Below, in pieces: positions 1 to 6,150 of a stretch of 6,938 bases of DNA. Where the stretch lies: positions 1-6,938 of the forward strand of contig CALYTA010000056.1 in NCBI GenBank assembly GCA_945486175.1, read 5' to 3'. The notes beneath the pieces were generated by a model that had not been told where the DNA came from, ran no database searches, and saw only the letters and a program-made list of their open reading frames with translations. Within the stretch, counting starts at the first letter, position 1. Each line of letters starts with the position of its first letter. Both the position numbers and the translations under genes were made by a program. The DNA is from an uncultured Clostridia bacterium (GTDB lineage Bacteria > Bacillota > Clostridia > Oscillospirales > Butyricicoccaceae).

Positions 1-2
1 TT

Positions 3-43
3 GCCGAAACAAGCCGCATGCGCTGAGCATGCGGCCTTTCGGC
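3..43. terminator. Composite hairpin upstream of mfd, possible terminator of the preceding gene
   Basis: A perfect 9-bp stem, GCCGCATGC (13-21) with GCATGCGGC (27-35), encloses the loop GCTGA. It is extended by an outer 7-bp stem, GCCGAAA (3-9) with TTTCGGC (37-43), separated by a small asymmetric internal loop. The T-run after the inner stem is short (CTTTC) and the sequence after the outer stem (GTGTTACGG) is only mildly T-rich. It is therefore a certain hairpin but only a probable intrinsic terminator. No clear promoter is visible in 44-98, so mfd may be transcribed by partial read-through from an upstream gene outside the window. In many Firmicutes that gene is pth, but this cannot be seen here. 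Confidence 0.5.
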
Positions 44-79
44 GTGTTACGGTTTGTATGTATTCCGATTCCACCAGAC

Positions 80-87
80 AGGAGGAG
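80..87 (+). promoter_or_regulatory. Ribosome binding site that fixes the mfd start
   Basis: AGGAGGAG lies 11 bases before the ATG at 99. The in-frame upstream ATG at 54 has no such purine-rich motif in front of it. The 15 residues it would add (MYVFRFHQTGGVSFH) are encoded across the ribosome binding site itself. The start at 99 is therefore preferred. Confidence 0.8.
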
Positions 88-98
88 TATCTTTCCAT

Positions 99-3000
99 AT
101 GGAACGAATTACGCAGCTTATTACCGATCTAACTGAATATGATGCGATTATTGAGGGCATCTGCGGCGGGAAAACGCCAGTGGAAGTCACTGGGCTTGCG
201 CCCATCCACAAGGCAAATCTTGCCGCAGCACTGGCGGGTCAGCTGCACCGTCAGGCGGTCATTGTCTGTGCCGATGACCTCGCCTGTGACCGTATGGCGC
301 GCGATCTGGAAGCATTTTCCGAACGGCCGGCCGTCGTCCTGCCATCGCGCGAATTTGTGTTTCACAATATTGAATCCTCCTCGCGTGAGTATGAGCACAG
401 GCGCATTTCTGTCCTGCGCGATCTGGCGGCGGGAAAGAAGACGGTGATTGTTTCCGTACCGGCGCTGTTGATGGCGACCATGCCGCCGGAGATGATGCAG
501 AAGGCGACATTTACCATCGATTTCAGCGGCGAATATGACACAGATGAACTTGTTTTGAAGCTGGTACAGGCAGGTTACCGCCGCTGTATGCAGGTGGAAG
601 GCGAAGGACAGTTTTCCCTGCGCGGCGGCATTCTGGATATTTTTGCACCGGGTGAGCCCAATCCGGTGCGCATTGAATTTTTCGGCACGGAAGTCGATAC
701 GATGTCGTATTTTGACATCGGTTCCCAGCGCCGCACGCGTTCGCTGGAACAGCTCGTCTGCCTGCCGAATATGGAAGCCCTGCCGACGCTCGCACCCGGC
801 GGCACGGAGGGGCTGCTCAAACAGATTGAGAAAATTATCGCTTCCAAGGCGAAAAAGCATCCCGATCTCAATAAAAACCTGCGCCGCGATGCGGAACGCC
901 TGAGCAATGACGGCATTTTCCCGGCGGCGGACAAATATCTGCCGTTTCTTTATCCGGAGCTGGCGACAGCGGCGGATTATATTCCGGCGGATGCGATGGT
1001 TTTTGTGGATGATTTCCGCGCGGTGCGCGAAGCGGCGCGCGTCTTCCAGGTGCGCATGAAGGAGGATATCGAAGCACTGCTCGAACGCGGCCTGCTGTAC
1101 GGCAAAAACGCGGTCTATCAGGCAACGCTGGAACAGACGGTTTCCAGGCTGGCGGCGCATCCGCTGGTGTATCTGGAGACCTTTTTGAGCTCTGTGCCGG
1201 AATGTCCGCCCAAAACGCTGGCAGATATCACGGCAAAGCAGCTGCCGCCGTATTCCGGCAATGTCACGGCAGCCGCCGCGGATATCCGGTCGTATCAGGA
1301 TATGAATTACCGCGTCATTGTGCTGTGTTCGGGTGAAATGCGCCGCACGACGATGCAGGAAATGCTGGAAGGCGAGGGCGTGACGGCGAAGGTGACCGAT
1401 CGTCTGCCCGGCCCGGGGCGCATCCATATTCTGGACGGCAGCCTGTCCGCCGGCATGGAATATCCGTCGCTCAAAACTGCGGTGCTCACCGAAGGGCAGA
1501 TGCTTGCGGCGCGCAAAAAAACTGCGTCCAAAAAGAAAAAATCCAACCGCGACCATGTCAAGAGCTATACCGACCTGACACCGGGCGACCTCGTTGTACA
1601 TGAGCACCACGGCATCGGCCGTTTTGTCGGCATGGAGCGCATGCGTGTCGAGGGGAATTATCAGGATTTTGTCAAAATCGCGTTTGCGGGCACGGATTTC
1701 CTGTATGTCCCGGCGACCAGTCTCGACCTGATTTCCAAGTACATCGGCGCGGGCAGTGAGGCATCCGGCGGGCATGTCCGGCTGAACAAGCTGGGCGGCA
1801 CGGAATGGCAGAAAACGCGTTATAAAGCGAAGGCGGCCGCAAAGGAGCTGGCGGGCGAGCTGATCCAGCTGTATGCCGAGCGCGAGCGCAAAAAGGGCTT
1901 TGCATTTCCGCCGGATGACAGCTGGCAGAAGGAATTTGAAGCGGCATTTGAATATGAGGAAACCGAAGACCAGCTGCGCTGTGTCGGGGAAATCAAGGCG
2001 GATATGGAATCCGACCGCCCGATGGACCGCCTGCTGTGCGGCGATGTCGGCTTCGGAAAGACGGAGGTCGCATTGCGCGCCGTCATGAAATGCGTGCTCG
2101 GCGGTAAGCAGGCGGCAATCCTCGTGCCGACGACCGTGCTTGCGCGGCAGCACTATCTGACCTGCCTGACACGCTTTTCCGGCTGGCCGGTGCGCATTGA
2201 GATGCTCAGCCGGTTCAAGACCGCAAAAGAACAGAAAATCATACTGGAAAAGGTCAAACAGGGACAGATTGACCTGCTGATCGGCACGCACAAGCTGTTC
2301 AACAAGGGCATGAAGTTCAAGGATTTGGGCTTGCTGGTCGTGGACGAGGAACAGCGCTTTGGCGTCACGCACAAGGAAAAATTAAAAGAGCTGTCGCGGC
2401 AGGTGGATGTGCTGACGCTGTCCGCAACGCCGATTCCGCGCACGCTCAATATGGCGTTGTCCGGCATTCGGGACATGTCCGTATTGGAGGAGCCGCCGCA
2501 GGACCGCCATCCGGTACAGACCTATGTCATGGAATATGATGAAGGTGTTGTGGCAGAGGCGATGCGCCGGGAATTTTACCGCGGCGGACAGACGTATTAT
2601 CTGCACAATGCGGTGGAGTCCATTGATACCTGTGCAGCGCGGCTGAAAAAGCTGCTGCCGGATGCGGAAATCGCGGTTGCGCACGGCAAGATGAGCCAGC
2701 GCGACCTGTCGCGCATCATGACGCGCATGAGTGACGGTGATATCGATATTCTGGTCTGTACGACAATCATTGAGACAGGCATTGATATCCCGAATGTCAA
2801 TACGCTGATTATTGAAGATGCTGACCGCATGGGCCTGTCCCAGCTGCACCAGCTGCGCGGGCGTGTCGGCCGTTCGGCGCGCCATGCGTTCGCCTATTTC
2901 ACATTCCGGCGCGGCAAAACACTGTCGGATATCTCACAGAAGCGGCTGAATGCGGTGCGCGAGTTCGCGGAATTTGGTTCGGGCTTTAAAATCGCCATGC

Positions 3001-3593
3001 GTGACCTGGAAATCCGCGGCGCGGGCAACGTGCTCGGCGCGGAGCAGTCGGGCCACATGATGAATGTCGGCTATGACCTGTATCTCAAGCTGCTGGAGGA
3101 AGCCGTGCTCGAAGAGAAGGGCGAAAAGCCGCGCCAACGCACGGAATGTGCGGCGGAGCTTGCGGTTTCCGCAAACCTGCCGGAAAAATATGTCGAGGAT
3201 GCGGGACAGCGCGTGGATTTGTACCGCCGCATTGCCGCCATCCGCACGGAGGATGACCGTGCCGACCTGCTCGACGAGATGATTGACCGCTTTGGCGAAC
3301 CGCCGGCATCTGCGGTCGCGCTGTGTGACATCGCGTTGCTGCGCGCGAAGGCGGCAGAACAGGGCATTCTGGAAATCAAACAGAGCGATGGCCGCCTGCT
3401 CGTGACCTGGGCGGACGACTGCACCGACCTGCGCCGATTGGCGGCGCTGTGCGGTGCGCCGCAATTCAAGGGACGCCTGCTGCTCAACGCAGGCTCGCCG
3501 CCGTATGTTTCGCTGCGCATGAAGCCGAAGGAAAAGGCACTCGAGCTGGCAAACCAGCTGGTTGCGGCATATGCAGAGACAGAGAAGGAATAA
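99..3593 (+). CDS. mfd: Transcription-repair coupling factor Mfd
   Basis: Mfd is an ATP-driven DNA translocase. It pushes RNA polymerase stalled at DNA damage off the template and recruits UvrA, starting transcription-coupled nucleotide excision repair. The product is 1164 residues, normal for the family. In order it shows a UvrB-like N-terminal module without a helicase site (RGGILDIF at about 175), and a lysine-rich linker at about 470-488. The RNA-polymerase-interacting, CarD-like domain follows from about 490 (YTDLTPGDLVVHEHHGIGRF). The translocase core has Walker A GDVGFGKTE at 648-656, the Walker B box DEEQRFG at 749, SATPIPRTLN, and QLRGRVGRS. The TRG region at about 945-990 contains RDLEIRGAGNVLGAEQSGH. 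A C-terminal regulatory domain completes the protein. All key motifs are intact and no frameshift is seen. Start chosen by the ribosome binding site at 80-87. Identification is very secure. Confidence 0.98.
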   Translation: MERITQLITDLTEYDAIIEGICGGKTPVEVTGLAPIHKANLAAALAGQLHRQAVIVCADDLACDRMARDLEAFSERPAVVLPSREFVFHNIESSSREYEHRRISVLRDLAAGKKTVIVSVPALLMATMPPEMMQKATFTIDFSGEYDTDELVLKLVQAGYRRCMQVEGEGQFSLRGGILDIFAPGEPNPVRIEFFGTEVDTMSYFDIGSQRRTRSLEQLVCLPNMEALPTLAPGGTEGLLKQIEKIIASKAKKHPDLNKNLRRDAERLSNDGIFPAADKYLPFLYPELATAADYIPADAMVFVDDFRAVREAARVFQVRMKEDIEALLERGLLYGKNAVYQATLEQTVSRLAAHPLVYLETFLSSVPECPPKTLADITAKQLPPYSGNVTAAAADIRSYQDMNYRVIVLCSGEMRRTTMQEMLEGEGVTAKVTDRLPGPGRIHILDGSLSAGMEYPSLKTAVLTEGQMLAARKKTASKKKKSNRDHVKSYTDLTPGDLVVHEHHGIGRFVGMERMRVEGNYQDFVKIAFAGTDFLYVPATSLDLISKYIGAGSEASGGHVRLNKLGGTEWQKTRYKAKAAAKELAGELIQLYAERERKKGFAFPPDDSWQKEFEAAFEYEETEDQLRCVGEIKADMESDRPMDRLLCGDVGFGKTEVALRAVMKCVLGGKQAAILVPTTVLARQHYLTCLTRFSGWPVRIEMLSRFKTAKEQKIILEKVKQGQIDLLIGTHKLFNKGMKFKDLGLLVVDEEQRFGVTHKEKLKELSRQVDVLTLSATPIPRTLNMALSGIRDMSVLEEPPQDRHPVQTYVMEYDEGVVAEAMRREFYRGGQTYYLHNAVESIDTCAARLKKLLPDAEIAVAHGKMSQRDLSRIMTRMSDGDIDILVCTTIIETGIDIPNVNTLIIEDADRMGLSQLHQLRGRVGRSARHAFAYFTFRRGKTLSDISQKRLNAVREFAEFGSGFKIAMRDLEIRGAGNVLGAEQSGHMMNVGYDLYLKLLEEAVLEEKGEKPRQRTECAAELAVSANLPEKYVEDAGQRVDLYRRIAAIRTEDDRADLLDEMIDRFGEPPASAVALCDIALLRAKAAEQGILEIKQSDGRLLVTWADDCTDLRRLAALCGAPQFKGRLLLNAGSPPYVSLRMKPKEKALELANQLVAAYAETEKE

Positions 3594-3617
3594 ATCACAA
3601 ACACTCTCGCTCCTCTG

Positions 3618-3653
3618 AGGGAGCCTTTGGGCAGCACAGCTCCCTGTTTTGTT
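3618..3653 (+). terminator. Probable intrinsic terminator after mfd
   Basis: AGGGAGC (3618-3624) pairs perfectly with GCTCCCT (3639-3645) around a 14-base loop and is followed by the T-rich run GTTTTGTT. It lies 25 bases after the mfd stop codon. A competing smaller hairpin, GCTCC (3609-3613) with GGAGC (3620-3624), overlaps its left arm. The loop is large and the stem short, so efficiency may be moderate. Confidence 0.6.
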
Positions 3654-3716
3654 CCACGGTTTGAAAAAAATTCACGCAATTCCGTGTTTTTCTGTCAAAA
3701 ATCAGCACATTGCCAC

Positions 3717-3745
3717 TTGGTACACTCGGCACAGTATGCTATACT
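3717..3745 (+). promoter_or_regulatory. Sigma-A promoter of the DEAD-box helicase gene
   Basis: The -35 box TTGGTA (3717-3722) and -10 box TATACT (3740-3745) are 17 bases apart. The -10 is extended by TGC immediately before it. The predicted transcript start is near 3752. This places the ATG at 3754 at the very 5' end of the RNA and leaves a leader of about 50 bases before the ATG at 3805. Confidence 0.75.
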
Positions 3746-3783
3746 GATACTGTATGACAAGAAAAAATGATTTTGATGAAGAT

Positions 3784-3790
3784 AAAGGAG
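3784..3790 (+). promoter_or_regulatory. Ribosome binding site for the helicase start at 3805
   Basis: AAAGGAG lies 14 bases before the ATG at 3805, which is a rather long spacing. The alternative ATG at 3754 has no ribosome binding site and coincides with the predicted transcript start. Family alignment from memory also favours 3805: RhlE-type proteins begin a few residues before the 'F..LG' of the Q-motif region, as MEFRDLG does here. Confidence 0.6.
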
Positions 3791-3804
3791 CAACCTCAAA
3801 AACT

Positions 3805-5175
3805 ATGGAATTTCGTGATTTGGGCATTGATGCCGAGCTGCTGCATGCGCTCGACGATGCCGGCTATACCATCCCGACGCCGATTCAGGAGCAGGCAATT
3901 CCTGCCGCTGTCAGCGGGCGCGATGTGCTCGGCCTGGCGCAGACCGGTACCGGCAAGACCTGTGCCTTTGCCATTCCGATTTTACAGAAGCTGAAAAATG
4001 AGGAACGGCTGCCCGGCTTCCCGCCCATCCGTTCGCTCATCCTCACGCCGACGCGTGAGCTGGCCATTCAGATTTATGACAGCTTCGTTGCCTATGCAAA
4101 GTATACGGATATCCGCTGTGCGCTCGTCTATGGCGGCGTATCGCAGTACAATCAGACCGAAGCGCTGAGCGCGGGTGTCGATGTGCTGATTGCCACACCG
4201 GGCCGCCTGAACGACCTGTGCGGACAGGGTTACATTGATCTGGAGGATATCGAGCTGTTCGTGCTCGATGAAGCCGACCGCATGCTGGATATGGGCTTTA
4301 TCGACGATGTCGAGCGCATCATCAAGCGCATGGGCGACCGCAAAATGCAGACACTGCTGTTTTCCGCGACCATGCCGCAGTCGGTGCAGAAGCTGGTCAA
4401 GCGCCTGCTGAGCGAGGATTTTGAAAAGGTCGAGGTGACGCCGGTATCCACCACGGTGGAAGCCATCGACCAGTCGGTCTATTTTGTCGACCGCGAAAAT
4501 AAAAAGAAGCTGCTGCTGTATACGCTGCGCGATCCGGCACTCGACCGCGCGCTGGTATTTGTGCGCACCAAGTCGGGAGCAGACAAGGTGGCACATGACC
4601 TTGCACGTGCCCATGTCGGCGCAAGCGCGATTCACGGCGATAAGTCCCAGATTGACCGCCAGAATGCGCTGAACCGCTTCAAGGAGGGCAAAATCCGCGT
4701 GCTCGTTGCGACGGATATCGCGGCGCGCGGCCTGGATATCAGCGAGCTGTCGCATGTCATCAACTACGACGTGCCGAATGAGCCGGAAAACTATGTCCAC
4801 CGCATCGGCCGTACCGGCAGAGCCGGACACGGCGGCATCGCCATCACATTCTGCCAGGCAGATGAAGTGCCGTATCTGCGCCGCATCGAAAAGCTGATTG
4901 ACAAAGAGGTTCCGGTGCGCGAGGACAACCCGTATCCGATGCAGGAAAAGCCGCATGAGGAGAAATCGGGCGGGCGCTCCCGTTCGCGCCGCGGCGGGCG
5001 CGGCAGACGCGGCCTGAACAACAACAAGCCGCAGGGCGAGCAGGCTGCACCGGTACAGGGCAGTGAGGCAGCAGCCGGCAGCGAGGAGAAGCGCGCAAAT
5101 ACCTCCCGCCGTCCGCGCAGACGCCGCCGCAGACCGTCCGGCAATGCGGGCAGCACCCCGGCAAAGGAAGGCTGA
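3805..5175 (+). CDS. rhlE: DEAD-box ATP-dependent RNA helicase, RhlE type
   Basis: This is an ATP-dependent RNA-unwinding enzyme of superfamily 2, expected to act in ribosome assembly, RNA turnover or cold adaptation. Taking the ATG at 3805 it has 456 residues. The helicase core is complete: Q-motif with Q28, motif I AQTGTGKT (45-52), Ia PTRELA (82-87), GG (110-111), Ib TPGRL (131-135), II DEAD (155-158), III SAT (187-189), and VI HRIGRTGR (332-339). The sequences around DEADRMLDMGF and GDKSQIDRQNALNRFK, and the ARGLDI box, are those of the RhlE branch rather than the SrmB or DbpA branches. Residues from about 385 to the end form a low-complexity basic tail with RG/SR clusters (GGRSRSRRGGRGRRG) and a late arginine run (RRPRRRRRRP), likely disordered and RNA-binding. 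It has its own promoter and terminator, so it is probably monocistronic. The family is certain; the exact subgroup symbol is less so. A longer 473-residue version from 3754 is possible but unlikely. Confidence 0.93.
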   Translation: MEFRDLGIDAELLHALDDAGYTIPTPIQEQAIPAAVSGRDVLGLAQTGTGKTCAFAIPILQKLKNEERLPGFPPIRSLILTPTRELAIQIYDSFVAYAKYTDIRCALVYGGVSQYNQTEALSAGVDVLIATPGRLNDLCGQGYIDLEDIELFVLDEADRMLDMGFIDDVERIIKRMGDRKMQTLLFSATMPQSVQKLVKRLLSEDFEKVEVTPVSTTVEAIDQSVYFVDRENKKKLLLYTLRDPALDRALVFVRTKSGADKVAHDLARAHVGASAIHGDKSQIDRQNALNRFKEGKIRVLVATDIAARGLDISELSHVINYDVPNEPENYVHRIGRTGRAGHGGIAITFCQADEVPYLRRIEKLIDKEVPVREDNPYPMQEKPHEEKSGGRSRSRRGGRGRRGLNNNKPQGEQAAPVQGSEAAAGSEEKRANTSRRPRRRRRRPSGNAGSTPAKEG

Positions 5176-5220
5176 GCCGCTTTTCTGCCCCAAAAAATCC
5201 ACTTTGTATGAATTTATAAA

Positions 5221-5265
5221 AATCCCGCGAGAAACAGCTGTTTCTCGCGGGATTCTGTTGTTTTT
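5221..5265 (+). terminator. Strong intrinsic terminator after the helicase gene
   Basis: Bases 5221-5254 are a perfect 34-base palindrome with 17-base arms and no spacer. The arms meet at CAGCTG, so the real loop is a few of the central bases. The tail CTGTTGTTTTT follows. The bases before it (ATAAAA) would give a short T-run on the other strand, so it could also work leftward, although no leftward gene ends here. It lies 45 bases after the helicase stop. Confidence 0.9.
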
Positions 5266-5268
5266 CGG

Positions 5269-5285
5269 GCAAAAAATGCAAAAAA
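5269..5285 (+). repeat. Tandem GCAAAAAA A-tracts upstream of a strong promoter
   Basis: GCAAAAAA occurs at 5269-5276 and again at 5278-5285, a 9-base period close to one helical turn. The second copy ends 6 bases before the -35 box at 5292. Phased A-tracts in this position commonly act as UP-element-like sequences contacted by the RNA polymerase alpha subunit or as bent DNA. The activating role is inferred. Confidence 0.4.
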
Positions 5286-5310
5286 CCGCGGTTGACAACA
5301 CGCCCCGCGG
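5286..5310. promoter_or_regulatory. Paired CCGCGG palindromes around the -35 box, possible operator
   Basis: CCGCGG occurs at 5286-5291, directly abutting TTGACA, and at 5305-5310, inside the -35/-10 spacer. The gap between copies is 13 bases and centre-to-centre distance is 19 bases, nearly two helical turns. Each copy is a palindrome and together they could also form a stem. The position suits a repressor that blocks polymerase. No matching regulator is identifiable in the window. Confidence 0.35.
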
Positions 5311-5320
5311 CTCCTATTAT
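5292..5320 (+). promoter_or_regulatory. Near-consensus sigma-A promoter of the phage-tail-like gene
   Basis: A perfect -35 box TTGACA (5292-5297) and a -10 box TATTAT (5315-5320) stand exactly 17 bases apart. The predicted transcript start is around 5327, giving a leader of about 40 bases before the TTG start at 5369. It is the best match to consensus of the four promoters in the window. Confidence 0.85.
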
Positions 5321-5368
5321 ATCAGGCAGACAGCTCACAGATTCTGATGCAAAGGGGGCTTTTTTGCC

Positions 5369-6100
5369 TTGTCCAACCCCACGATTGCAAGTGCGGCAAT
5401 TGATGCGCTTGCATACCCCATCTCTGCGCTGGATGACCGTCCGGCACTGGCGGCGGACGAACTGAAGGCGTATTTTGACGGCAACCCACAGCAGCTGTGC
5501 GATGCGCACAACACCCTCGTCAGTGCCCTGACCGCACCGGAGGGCGCGTCCGGCGTCGGCTTTATCTCCTCGGACACGATTTCCGCCAATACGGTACAGG
5601 ATGCGCTGGAAAACGTGCACAAGCAGATGACCGGCCTGACACTCGGCTCTGTCCCGGATGGCTCCATCAATTCCGACAAGCTGGACAGCTCGCTCAAGAG
5701 CCAGCTGAAAAAAATCGATACGCTGGAGAACGCCGTCACCGAATTGCAGCAGGCGGTGGAGTCGCTGCACCCGTCCGGCGCACAGTATCCGCTGATGGTG
5801 CTCGCCCTGTCGGAGAGCTGTCCGGGCACGCTCACCGACGAGATGGCAACTGCTGCACTCGGCGCGCATTTCGAGTCGGAGGTCTATGATCTCGGCATCC
5901 AGCTCGCATGGCTGTGCCGCTGGAAAAACAGCACGCTGCCGTCCACCGCGTTCCGCGCCAAGCAGACCATCAATGAGATTTTTGCCGATGCGGACACGCT
6001 CGCTGAAATTGAACAGCTCACCCCGGTGCGCAGCCTGATTTCCCTCTCTGCGGAAATGTCCAGCGCCTATCGCACAGCGATGGACGAAGCCGGGCTGTAA
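5369..6100 (+). CDS. Phage tail-fibre/baseplate-like protein, isolated gene
   Basis: The 243-residue product starts with TTG; AGGGGG at 5353-5358 lies 10 bases upstream, and no in-frame ATG or GTG with a ribosome binding site is nearby. Residues about 18-66 (ISALDDRPALAADELKAYFD, then DAHNTLVSAL and GVGFIS) resemble the N-terminal segment of Firmicute phage structural proteins with the pattern 'L.D.P.LTA.ELKA.FD ... N ... GF'. Residues 66-110 carry tail-fibre-linker features: TVQDALENVHKQM and the phrase DGSINSDKLDSSL. Residues about 105-133 form a probable coiled coil (hydrophobic positions 109, 113, 116, 123, 126, 130, 133), as in trimeric fibres. The last 100 residues look mainly helical and were not recognised. 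No signal peptide or membrane segment is apparent. The gene has its own strong promoter and terminator and no phage neighbour. The phage link rests on motif resemblance seen by eye; the function is unknown. Confidence 0.7.
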   Translation: MSNPTIASAAIDALAYPISALDDRPALAADELKAYFDGNPQQLCDAHNTLVSALTAPEGASGVGFISSDTISANTVQDALENVHKQMTGLTLGSVPDGSINSDKLDSSLKSQLKKIDTLENAVTELQQAVESLHPSGAQYPLMVLALSESCPGTLTDEMATAALGAHFESEVYDLGIQLAWLCRWKNSTLPSTAFRAKQTINEIFADADTLAEIEQLTPVRSLISLSAEMSSAYRTAMDEAGL

Positions 6101-6111
6101 CATGCCGCCAA

Positions 6112-6146
6112 AAAGGGCGCGTGCCATGCGCACGCGCCCTTTCTTT
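6112..6146. terminator. Bidirectional intrinsic terminator between convergent genes
   Basis: A 13-bp perfect stem (6112-6124 with 6130-6142, starting AAAGGGCGCG and ending CGCGCCCTTT) encloses the loop CATGC. Rightward transcripts meet CTTTCTTTCC after the stem's G/C part. Leftward transcripts meet CCCTTTTTGG, because the plus strand reads CCAAAAAGGG at 6108-6117. It sits in the 50-base gap between the stops at 6100 and 6151 and so serves both genes. Confidence 0.9.
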
Positions 6147-6150
6147 CCGG

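Noticed and set aside
1500..1560. Lysine-rich stretch in Mfd considered as an unusual insertion
   Set aside because: A basic flexible linker just before the RNA-polymerase-interacting domain is common in Mfd proteins of Clostridia.
129..2372. Long open frame of 747 codons on the minus strand opposite mfd
   Set aside because: It is antisense to a complete, motif-perfect mfd; the composition (rich in R, Q, H, A) is that of an antisense shadow in GC-rich coding DNA, and it has no ribosome binding site or recognisable domain.
3664..3691. A-run, CACG/CGTG stem and T-run (possible small bidirectional terminator)
   Set aside because: The G/C part of the stem is only 4 bp and the A/T arms need a two-base bulge; too weak to call, and more likely AT-rich promoter-upstream sequence.
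3982..5301. Minus-strand open frame of 439 codons opposite the helicase
   Set aside because: It is opposite an intact DEAD-box gene, runs through that gene's terminator palindrome, and shows no domain; a shadow frame.
5369..6100. Possibility that the phage-like gene is part of a prophage in this window
   Set aside because: No integrase, attachment repeat, capsid, portal, tail tape-measure or lysis gene is seen on either side; flanking genes are ordinary chromosomal genes.
4844..6133. Minus-strand open frame of 429 codons spanning two plus-strand genes
   Set aside because: It crosses two terminators and a consensus promoter of the other strand and has shadow-like composition.
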